Shown here: one piece after another, positions 26,187 to 34,300 of the stretch
Position numbering within the stretch: the stretch's first letter is position 1
Layout: each line of letters starts with the position of its first letter
Assembly (NCBI RefSeq): GCF_019160155.1
Contig: NZ_JAFNIH010000033.1
Coordinates: forward strand, 1 to 53,609
Source: Pinisolibacter aquiterrae
Lineage (GTDB): Bacteria; Pseudomonadota; Alphaproteobacteria; Rhizobiales; Ancalomicrobiaceae
DNA length: 53,609 bases
Direction of reading: 5' to 3'
Position numbers and translations under genes: made by a program
The notes under the pieces: generated by a model
Databases searched by the model: none
What the model was told of the DNA's origin: nothing
The model's input: the letters and a program-made list of their open reading frames with translations, nothing else

Positions 26187-26965
26187 GCCTGCTCCCTCCC
26201 CGCGAGGACGGCCCGCGCTCGCGCGGCGAGATCCGCGTCGCGCGCCACGATCACGCCCTCGGGCTTTTCGATCGAGCCGGAAAGGGCATAGGGCCCCCCG
26301 GGCACGCATTCCATGACGGCGCCGGTTTCGGCGGCGACGACCGCGGCCGGCGCCATGTCCCAGTCGCGAACGATCACGTCCTTGACGAAGAGATCGGCGG
26401 TGCCGTCGGCGACGAGTGCCGCCTTGAGACCGAGACTGCCGCTCTCGAGATAGGTCGCGCCCGGCAATCCAGCCATCATCAGCGCAGCGGCACGCTTGGG
26501 CTGCGGATAATTGTCGACGACGACCAGACGTCCACTCGGAGACAGGCGCGGCAGGGCGACACCGTTGCGGGTCGCGCCGCGACCACGCTCGGCGACGTAG
26601 GTGACGTCGAGCGCCGGCCCGTGGATCACTCCGGCGATCGGAACGTCGTCGACGACGAGCGCCGCCTGAACCACGAAACCGGCGAAACCACCCTTCCAAC
26701 TGGCCGTTCCGTCGATCGGATCGATGATCCAGTAGCGCGACGGCCGCCGATCCTCGTGATCGAGGTCCTCCTCACTGATCACCGGGATCCCCGGCGCGAT
26801 CGCCGCCAGATCCGTGCACATCATCTCGTGCAGTTCGATGTCGGCGTTGATCTTGCCCGGTCGCCCCGGATATTCGGCGGCGGCATTCGCGTCGCCGCGC
26901 CAAGCCATCAATTTGGCACCTGCCCGCCGACACAAATCGACGACGGCTTCGACGTCAGCGGTCAT
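26183..26965 (-). CDS. Inositol-monophosphatase-family (CysQ-like) sugar phosphatase
   Basis: 260 residues from the ATG at 26965, which overlaps the end of the SDR gene by 11 bases. The lithium-sensitive phosphatase motifs are intact: VISEEDLD, then WIIDPIDGTASWKGG, then VRDWDMAPAAVVAAETGA. These residues bind two or three Mg2+ ions. CysQ normally hydrolyses 3'-phosphoadenosine 5'-phosphate, but in this operon a role in dephosphorylating a sugar phosphate, such as a nonulosonic acid 9-phosphate made by the NeuB enzyme, fits better. An upstream alternative start (MNDRARR) exists but lies deeper in the preceding gene. Confidence 0.88.
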   Translation of the reverse strand: MTADVEAVVDLCRRAGAKLMAWRGDANAAAEYPGRPGKINADIELHEMMCTDLAAIAPGIPVISEEDLDHEDRRPSRYWIIDPIDGTASWKGGFAGFVVQAALVVDDVPIAGVIHGPALDVTYVAERGRGATRNGVALPRLSPSGRLVVVDNYPQPKRAAALMMAGLPGATYLESGSLGLKAALVADGTADLFVKDVIVRDWDMAPAAVVAAETGAVMECVPGGPYALSGSIEKPEGVIVARDADLAARARAVLAGREQA

Positions 26966-27821
26966 GGTTCGCCTCGCTCTGTCGTTCATTCGCGAGTGCC
27001 CGCGCGAAGTCCCGAACGCGGCTCTCGAAGGTGGCCTCGGGTATGGCGTCGAAACGGGCGGCGAGACCGAGATCCAATTCGAAATCGGGCTGGGCCGCTC
27101 CACGCGGTAAATCCCGCCCGGAAAGTTGCTCGGCGAGTGCGACGAACCGATCGATCGACAACACACCGGGATATCCGACACTGATCGGTCCCTGCGCCAC
27201 CTCGGTCAACGCCAACCGAACGACGACTTCGGCCGCATCCTCGACGTGCATCGCCGACCACACCACCGGATCGGCCGGAAGCGTCGGCGTATCTCCGCAG
27301 AGAGCCGCACGCAGGACGTTGCCGATCAGTCCATTGCGGCGCGGCAGGCCGAACAGCCCCGGCAGGCGCGGCGCGACGTGATCGCGGCCGATCTCGGCGA
27401 GATGGCCCTCACCGCGATATTTGCTCCGGGCATAGGACGACAGCGGGGCCGCGTCGCTCTCCCTCACCGGATTGCGAACCGGCTCGCCGTAGACGGTCAT
27501 CGACGAGACGAACACCATACGGGCCGACCCGGCATCGGCCACCGATCGCAGCATCGCCAGATTGAGATCGGCCTGCGCATCGTCACCATAGTCACCGGCA
27601 CTCCGCGGGAGGATCGCCGCCGCGTGGATCACGACGTCGGGGCACACTTCGGCGAAGAGTCGAGTCGCGGCATCGGCATCGGCGAGATCGACTCCGAGGA
27701 GATCTCCGCTCGCGGCGACGTCGCAACCGACCGCCGCGATGCCACGCCGTGCCAGAGCAGCGCGCAGCGCGCGGCCGAGATAACCCGCCGCACCCGTGAC
27801 GAGGACCTTGGGATTGCTCAT
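26955..27821 (-). CDS. NAD-dependent epimerase/dehydratase (extended SDR)
   Basis: 288 residues. The Rossmann glycine motif is VLVTGAAGYLG at residues 5-15. The catalytic set is MVFVSSMTVYG (Ser) and SSYARSKY (Tyr-x3-Lys). The C-terminal half carries a substrate domain with NGLIGNVLRAALCGD and WSAMHVEDAAEVVVR, as in UDP-sugar epimerases and reductases. It starts four bases after the NeuB gene ends. It probably modifies the nucleotide sugar or hexose precursor of this operon's acidic sugar; the exact reaction cannot be read from sequence. The protein is slightly short for the family (about 310-330 residues). Confidence 0.85.
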   Translation of the reverse strand: MSNPKVLVTGAAGYLGRALRAALARRGIAAVGCDVAASGDLLGVDLADADAATRLFAEVCPDVVIHAAAILPRSAGDYGDDAQADLNLAMLRSVADAGSARMVFVSSMTVYGEPVRNPVRESDAAPLSSYARSKYRGEGHLAEIGRDHVAPRLPGLFGLPRRNGLIGNVLRAALCGDTPTLPADPVVWSAMHVEDAAEVVVRLALTEVAQGPISVGYPGVLSIDRFVALAEQLSGRDLPRGAAQPDFELDLGLAARFDAIPEATFESRVRDFARALANERQSEANHDR

Positions 27822-27825
27822 CGTC

Positions 27826-28875
27826 TCACACCATGTCCCACGTGACCCAAGCGTCGCGCGGGATCTCGACGCGTGTGGTACGACCGACGAGATGGTCGCG
27901 CAGATGGACCGGAATGCCGTGGCCGGGGCGCTTGACCACCAACATGTCCGCGGTCAGCCTGGTTCCGGCCGGAATGTCGTCGCGCGCATGAAGACTGCGG
28001 CGCCCCTTTTCGGCCATCTCCATTTCCTCGGGACGCGGTCCGGTCTTCGCGCCGTCGCCGATCGCCGATTCGATCTCGCGGATCCGACGCATCATCTCGG
28101 CGAACTCGTGCGGCTCCATGGCGAAGGCGTGATCGGGGCCCGGCAGGGTGCGATCGAGGGTGAAGTGCTTCTCGATCATACAGGCGCCCCGCGCCACGGC
28201 GGCGCAGGAGACGGTGTCGCCCATCGTATGGTCGGAGTAGCCGGTCAGCACGCCGAAGGCATGGCGGATCGTCGCCATCGCTTCCAGATTGGAGAGATGC
28301 ACCGGCGCGGGATAGAGCGAGGTGCACTGGAGGACCACGAGCTGGTCGTTGCCCTCGGAGCGCGAGGCCTCGATGCCGCGATGAATGTCCATCCAATCGG
28401 CGAGGCCGGTCGACAGGATCACGGGTACCCCGGATCGAGCGATGAGGCGGATGAGGTCGGTATCCGGCAGATCGAAGGAGGCGACCTTGTGAGCCGGCGC
28501 GCCGAGTGCCACGAGTTGGGCGACGGCTTCGGCGTCGCAGGGTGAAGAGAAGAACTGGACGTTCTGCGCCTCGGCATGGGCCTGAAGCGGCGCCTGCCAG
28601 GTGCGATCGAGCTCGAGCGAGCGAATCAACGAATGAATGTCGCGTTCGGCCAGGTAGCTCGCCGATTCGGCGTGTTTGGAGACGTGCGCCTCCGCCTTGA
28701 AGGTCTGGAACTTGACCGCGTCGGCACCAGCCTGCGCCGCGGCGTCGATCATCCGCCGGGCGAGGTCGAAGTCCTGATTGTGGTTGGAGCCGATCTCCGC
28801 GATGACGTAGCAGGGAGCGCCGTCACCGACGGGCCGCCCGCCGATCGTGATCTGCTGTCCGAAGTGCTTCGACAT
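27826..28875 (-). CDS. neuB: NeuB-family nonulosonic acid synthase with SAF domain
   Basis: 349 residues, normal length. The barrel domain opens with YVIAEIGSNHNQDFDLARR and ADAVKFQTFKAE. The KFQTF form is typical of NeuB/LegI synthases, whereas PseI enzymes usually have KLQTY. Further motifs are FFSSPCDAEAV, QCTSLYPAP, GYSDHT and MIEKHFTLDR. The last 60 residues are an antifreeze-like SAF domain (RRSLHARDDIPAGTRLTADM, KRPGHGI). It condenses phosphoenolpyruvate with a hexosamine derivative to give a sialic- or legionaminic-type acid. It lies between ATP-grasp and SDR genes with gaps of 31 and 4 bases. No CMP-sugar synthetase belongs to this operon. Confidence 0.93.
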   Translation of the reverse strand: MSKHFGQQITIGGRPVGDGAPCYVIAEIGSNHNQDFDLARRMIDAAAQAGADAVKFQTFKAEAHVSKHAESASYLAERDIHSLIRSLELDRTWQAPLQAHAEAQNVQFFSSPCDAEAVAQLVALGAPAHKVASFDLPDTDLIRLIARSGVPVILSTGLADWMDIHRGIEASRSEGNDQLVVLQCTSLYPAPVHLSNLEAMATIRHAFGVLTGYSDHTMGDTVSCAAVARGACMIEKHFTLDRTLPGPDHAFAMEPHEFAEMMRRIREIESAIGDGAKTGPRPEEMEMAEKGRRSLHARDDIPAGTRLTADMLVVKRPGHGIPVHLRDHLVGRTTRVEIPRDAWVTWDMV

Positions 28876-28906
28876 GAGTCCTCGTCTGCCCCTGGCGAGC
28901 CACCAC

Positions 28907-29839
28907 TCATTGGACGCCGATGTTGTTGAACCAGTTGCGCCGAAGAGTGTGGCGCTGGCGCGGCACGAACATCGGCCGCTCGTCCGTACGCGCGAAATCG
29001 GCGATCGGATCGTAGCCGGTCGCGATCACCAGACAAAAGGTGGTGGAGACGCGCGGGTTGATCTCGAAGGGATAGGCGACGCCGTCGCGCAGCATCAGCT
29101 GCACATTGTAGATGCCCGGTGTCGGATAGGCGGCATGGAACCGTTTCACGTAGTCGATCACCACGGGATCCGGGTCGATTTCGGCGGCGATGGTGATCCC
29201 CCGCTTGATCAGGACCTTGACGGGAGCGACCGCGCGCAGAACACCCGCGGCGTCGACCGCCACGAAAACCGTGAATTCCTGCCCGACGATCCGCTCCTGC
29301 GCGATCACGTTCTCGGCGGCGAAGCCGTTCAAGGTGAGATAGGCCGGGATGTGGTCGGCAGTGGCCAGGACCGCTACGCCGCGCGACCCGCGCCCAGAGC
29401 GCGGCTTGGCGACGAAAGGCGCGGAGAGGCTCGTCGCCGCACTCAACGGAACCGTTTGCGGCGCGGTCAAGCCGGCGCGGTGCAGCAAATCCATCGATAC
29501 CCGTTTGTCGAGATGTGCGGCGACGAAGTCGGCCGGCGGACCGAGAACGAGGCATGGCGCAAAGGCGTCGCGAGCCTCCGCCAATGGCGACAACTCCTCG
29601 TCGACGCCCGGCACCAGAACGTCGATATCGAGCCGGCGGACCGTCTCGATCATGGTCGGAACGAAAGACGGGTCCCGCGCGAAGGGAATTGCCACCCGCG
29701 CGGATTCGGGAATCGAAGCATCGATTGCGCCGACATCGGCGTCGGCGAAGTAGAGATCGTAACGGTCCGCCCACAGGCGCCGGATGGCTTCCGCCGCCGC
29801 GCCGCCTCCGCCCGTGAACATCACCTTCTTCCGATCCAT
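28907..29839 (-). CDS. ATP-grasp ligase, carbamoyl-phosphate-synthase-like
   Basis: 310 residues from the ATG at 29839, chosen because GGGGG lies upstream at a suitable distance; an in-frame ATG eight codons earlier has none. The preATP-grasp domain starts MDRKKVMFTGGGGAAAEAIR. The ATP-grasp fold follows, with the lysine in FVAKPRSGRGSRGVAVL, ERIVGQEFTVFVAVD and the metal-binding FEINPRVSTTF. Such enzymes activate a carboxylate as acyl-phosphate and couple it to an amine. It is the first gene of the minus-strand operon and pairs naturally with the PIG-L deacetylase. It may amidate or aminoacylate the acidic sugar. The substrate is unknown. Confidence 0.85.
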   Translation of the reverse strand: MDRKKVMFTGGGGAAAEAIRRLWADRYDLYFADADVGAIDASIPESARVAIPFARDPSFVPTMIETVRRLDIDVLVPGVDEELSPLAEARDAFAPCLVLGPPADFVAAHLDKRVSMDLLHRAGLTAPQTVPLSAATSLSAPFVAKPRSGRGSRGVAVLATADHIPAYLTLNGFAAENVIAQERIVGQEFTVFVAVDAAGVLRAVAPVKVLIKRGITIAAEIDPDPVVIDYVKRFHAAYPTPGIYNVQLMLRDGVAYPFEINPRVSTTFCLVIATGYDPIADFARTDERPMFVPRQRHTLRRNWFNNIGVQ

Positions 29840-30065
29840 GAACCCGAACCCCCGGAAAAACATCAACTGGCGTGTCGATCTCGCGGCGATTTGAACCATA
29901 AAACCCGCCTCATTGCCACCGCCGATATTCGGAGAAACCCGCCGTCGCGGCACGACCGCCACACCCGAACGAGAAACCGACGTGGCGATCTCACGCGGTT
30001 TCGTCTCGCGCGCCCCCTGTGCTATGGAGTTCGCGGCCTGTGCCGTGCAAGGGACCCGGCTGGTT

Positions 30066-30084
30066 AACTCGAAGTAAACGAGTT
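30066..30084. promoter_or_regulatory. Inverted repeat in a divergent promoter region
   Basis: AACTCG (30066-30071) and CGAGTT (30079-30084) form a 6-bp inverted repeat with a 7-base spacer. It lies in the 292-base region between the ATP-grasp operon (minus) and the capsule exporter gene (plus), 48 bases before the latter's ATG. It could be an operator for either operon. I see no clear sigma-70 boxes to anchor it. Confidence 0.35.
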
Positions 30085-30131
30085 CGCCGGCTAGTGGTTT
30101 AGAGACGCTCAAGATTCGAGACCGACGCTTC

Positions 30132-31286
30132 ATGTCTTACAAAGCGATTCTGACGACCCTCTGCGTAGCACTCGCCGGCTGCTCCAATCTTCCTTCGTCC
30201 GGTCCGACCGCTGTCCAGATCACCACAGCAGCGGAGCAGGAGGACACGTCCGGTTATGAAGTGATCGATGTCGACGCCCAAGTCGTGGACGTCCTAGGCA
30301 AGGTGCACGCGCTCGGTCTCGCCGGCCATCTGAGCAATTCCGCTCCTGGTGCAGCGCAAAAGATCGGCATCGGCGACACTATCGTCGTCTCTCTCTTCGA
30401 AGCGGCGTCGGGTGGACTGTTTTCGGCAGCGCCGACGGCGGGTGGAACCAGTGGCGGCGCCAAACAATTGGTCCTGCCGCCTCAGGTCGTCGACCGGGAT
30501 GGCCGCATCGACGTGCCCTATGCCGGGCGAATCATGGCACGTGGTCGTACGCCCTCCGGCGTGTCGCGCGCCATCGAAGCCGCGCTCGAGGGCAAGGCGA
30601 TCCAACCTCAGGCGATCGTCACTCTGCAGAACAGCGCTTCGCAGTCCGTCACCGTGGTCGGCGACGTGACCGGCGGCGGTCGCGTGCCGCTCAATCTCAA
30701 GGGGGATCGCCTGCTCGAGGTCATCGCCCAGGCCGGCGGCGTCAAATCGCCGCCGCACGAGACCTTCGTCCGAGTGACCCGTGGTTCGGGCTCCGGCGTC
30801 GTGCGCATGGCGACGCTTCTGAGCAATCCGAGCGAGAACATCTTCCTCTACCCGAACGACACGGTCTACGTCTATCGCGAGCCGCAGAGCTTCACCGCGT
30901 TGGGCGCCGTGAGTGCCCAATCCTCGGTCACGATCGATCGCGAGAATCTCAGCCTCTCCGATGCGGTCGGCAAGGCCGGCGGCCTCATCGACGCCACGGC
31001 CGACACCGCCGCCGTCTTCCTGTTCCGTTGGGAGCGAGCTTCGATCGTCCGCAGCCTGCGACCCCAGTCGCATCTCCTCAACGGCAACGAGCCGGTTCCC
31101 GTGGTCTATCGAATCAGCTTCGCAGATGCCCGTGGCTTCCTTCAGGCGAACCGCATGACGGTGCGCAATCGCGACATTCTCTATGTCGCCAACGCGCCGG
31201 TCGTTCAGTTCACCAAGTTCGTCCAGGTGTTGCGCGGCGTCGCTTCGACGGCTCGTTCGATCCAGGCGGTGGACCCGAACTACTGA
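30132..31286 (+). CDS. Outer-membrane capsule polysaccharide exporter (CtrA/BexD-type OPX lipoprotein)
   Basis: 384 residues. The lipoprotein signal ends LCVALAGC with Cys17, followed by SNLPSSGPTAVQI. That opening, the internal GYEVIDVDAQVVDVLGK, the polysaccharide-export domain LPPQVVDRDGRIDVPYAGRI, two SLBB-type domains (SVTVVGDVTGGGRVPLNLKG and ALGAVSAQSS) and the ending RDILYVANAP follow Neisseria CtrA and Haemophilus BexD almost segment by segment. It forms the outer-membrane channel of the ABC-dependent capsule export complex with the KpsE-, KpsM- and KpsT-like proteins encoded 13-16 kb downstream. I give no symbol because ctrA means a cell-cycle regulator in Alphaproteobacteria. Confidence 0.93.
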   Translation: MSYKAILTTLCVALAGCSNLPSSGPTAVQITTAAEQEDTSGYEVIDVDAQVVDVLGKVHALGLAGHLSNSAPGAAQKIGIGDTIVVSLFEAASGGLFSAAPTAGGTSGGAKQLVLPPQVVDRDGRIDVPYAGRIMARGRTPSGVSRAIEAALEGKAIQPQAIVTLQNSASQSVTVVGDVTGGGRVPLNLKGDRLLEVIAQAGGVKSPPHETFVRVTRGSGSGVVRMATLLSNPSENIFLYPNDTVYVYREPQSFTALGAVSAQSSVTIDRENLSLSDAVGKAGGLIDATADTAAVFLFRWERASIVRSLRPQSHLLNGNEPVPVVYRISFADARGFLQANRMTVRNRDILYVANAPVVQFTKFVQVLRGVASTARSIQAVDPNY

Positions 31287-31398
31287 TACGACGTCTCGAG
31301 CCGAAGTCGATCGAACGGCCTCGGCGGTCGTTCCGGTGACGCCCGATCGCGACCGAGCATCGGCCGAGCCTCACGACCTCGCTTCAGGGGGTGGATAC

Positions 31399-34300
31399 TT
31401 GAAATTTCCGGGCGCAAAGCTCCTTTCGTCGTCGTGGCGCCTCATCCTCAGCGAGTGGAAGTTCCGGACGCGCGCTCTCGACGATTCGATTCGCGCGCAT
31501 CGCTTCTTTTCGATACCGCGACGTGACGAATTCAAACTGCCCCCCAAAGGGACGTCGGTCTATTGCGTGTTCGGTGCGACCGGCCCCGTCCTGAATGCCG
31601 TCGGTGGTTTTTTCCGTGGCGAGCCCCTGATCTTCGTCAGGGCGACCCGCCGCGGCAGCTTCACCTACGAAACTCTGCGGCTGATCGCAGCCGCCGGCCC
31701 CGGTATCCGCCCGATCTTCGCAACCCGCGATGCCTACGAGCAGGTCGCGCTCCGATCACCGAAACTCGCCTCACTCGGCCGCGTGGCGATCTTGTCGCCC
31801 CTGTCGCTCGTCACGGTTCCGAAGGGCATCGAAGCCCTCTGGTTGTTGCCGACCGTGGCGGAGCGGACCGTCGACCCCCTCGACGTCGACGCGGCCGCGC
31901 TCGCCGACCTCTTCGGCATCTCCCCGGACGTGATACAGACCCCACATCCGCCCGAGGTGGTCTTCGTCGGATCGTCCCACATCGGTGTGCAGGCGAGCCA
32001 CGACGAGATGATCGCGCGATCCAGGTTGAAGGCTCTGGGTCGGGAGGGCAGCGAACAGGTCGAACATCGCACCATGACCAGCCCCTTCGCTCTCGACGCG
32101 ATGACGCGAGCGCGCCGCGAAGGGGCCTTGACCTACGATGACCTGACGCATCGCCGGAACGCGGGGCCGACCGTCGTCGCCTGTGACGAAGCGGTCGCTT
32201 CGGCGCTGACCCTGGCCGGCTTTCAGGTTCTTCTGGCTTCCCCCGCAACTGCGGACGACGCGCTCGCCGAGCCCGAACGGATCACACGAGAGCGTGCCGT
32301 GGAGATCTTGATTCGCTCTTTGGCCGACACTCGTTTCGTCGTGTCGGCGTCACGCCGTCGCTTGTCCTGGACCGCCGTTCAGGCACGTCTCGATCTCCGG
32401 GAGATGCGGCCGACGGCCCGCTCGCCGATCGAGACCGGCCTTCGCGACCTCGACCTGATCGACGATGTCGAGGTCGGCGTACTGGCGCGGGACATGGCCC
32501 AGTCGTCGGGCCTCGGAGAGAGTGCTGCCCATATATTGCGTCGCGTCGTCCGGCAGGAAGCGTCCGAGTCGATGCCGCGCCTCCTGCGTCGCGCCGATCT
32601 GGTCGACGACGTGCTCGATCTCGCCGCCGCCTGCCTACCGCCGACCGACCAACCTGCGGCCTTGCGGCTTCGGGCGCGGATCGACGGTGACGTCGAGGCC
32701 GCGATCTACGATCTCAATCGTCTGATCCAGGTTCACGGCGCCTCACAGGCCCTGCTGGATCAGATCGGCACTGTCTTCGCCGACCTGTCCGAGGTGGTGG
32801 TGGGCTTGGCCGGTCGCTTCACCAGCGCGGGCGAATACCGTGTCGCCCTCGCTCTGGTGGCGCCGGCGGCCGAGCGCCCCGGGGCCTCCCCCGAGGTACT
32901 GCGCCCGACCGTCGACACGCTTCTCAAGCTCGGCCTCTCCGACCGCGCCATGGTCTTCGCGGAGAAGCTCGCCACGTTCGATCCGACCGACGGAGCGGTC
33001 ATCGACGCCCTCATGGAGAGCGACGACACTCCGCCCCCCTCGTCGACGCAGAGCGACGAGCGTCCGTTGCAGCTTCTCCTGGTCGATGCGCGTCGCGCCC
33101 TCGCTCGAGGCGAAAGTGACACCGCCGAACATCTCCTTCGTCGGCTCATGGCCGAGAGCAATCCGGCTCTCGCGATCGCCGCATCCGAGGATCTGACCGA
33201 CATTCTGTTGGTCCAAGAACGCGACGAAGAGGCGGTGGAGATCGCCACGCGCGCCGTCGACAAAGCTGCCGGGCGCCTCCGCGACGCCGCCGCCGTGGCT
33301 CTGTCGGAGGTGCAGCTCTTCGCGGGTTTCAACGATGCCGCTCTGAAGACGCTGCGCCTGGCACAAAGCTCCGGCAGCACGCAGGCCGGCACCCGCCTGC
33401 GGGCGTTGCTCGTCCGCTCGGGACGGCTCGAGGAAGAAATCGCCGAGTTCGAGAAGATCCACGCGCAGGCCCCGACCCTCAACCACCTCGGCCACCTGAT
33501 GCAGCTCCTGTCCCTTGCCGACAGGATGGACGACATGCGCGCAGTGGCCGACGAAGCGCGTCGACAGGGGCGCAACCATCCCGCCGACATCGCCTTCCTC
33601 GAGGGTACGATTCTGGTCGGCAAGATGATGTGGCACGAGGCATCGGAGCGCCTCGCCCCGTTCTTCGACTCGTCCTCCCGCGGCCAGCGCATCGCCATGC
33701 TGGTGGGACGCGCCGCCCTCGGCGCCGGCGATGCGGCCCGCGCCCAAATCGCCTTCCACATGGCGGCTCAGGCCCCCGGCACCCGCACGCTCGCGCAGAC
33801 CGAACTGGCACGCCTGGCCGAAACCGCGGGCGATTGGGCCGAGGCGGCACGGCTCTATTCCGGCATTCTGGCGCAGCGCCCCCTCTCGGTGGTCAACGGC
33901 ATGCGTTGGGCGACGGCCGTGCGACGCTCGGGCACTCTGCCCGACCTGAAGATCTCGCTCGAGGCCCAAGCGGAGGCCTCGCTCGAAGCCCGAGTCGCCT
34001 TCTGGCTGTCGCTTCTGGCCGGTGAAGAAGGTCGTCTCGACGGAGTGATTCACTGGGCACGACGGGCCTTCGCTCTCGAACCGCTCAACACCGATCTCGC
34101 GCGCTATCTGAACGACGCCCTCATCCTCGACGGCGACGTTCCCGGCGCCGTGAAGGTGGTGGACGACATCGCCGCCGGCATTCGTCCGATCGGGCTGCGG
34201 GTCATCGAAGTCGCCGACATGTATCGCTCGATCGGCGAGATGGACAAGGCTCGGGACTTCGCGCGGCGTGCCGTGCAGTCGGCTCCCCGTAATCCGGGTG

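Noticed and set aside
24711-26291. A 526-codon plus-strand frame
   Set aside because: Antisense to the GT-B-like and PIG-L genes, whose motifs are clear; no domain of its own.
26183-26965. Calling the IMPase-family gene cysQ
   Set aside because: Family motifs are shared by several phosphatases, and the operon context points to a sugar phosphate rather than PAP as substrate.
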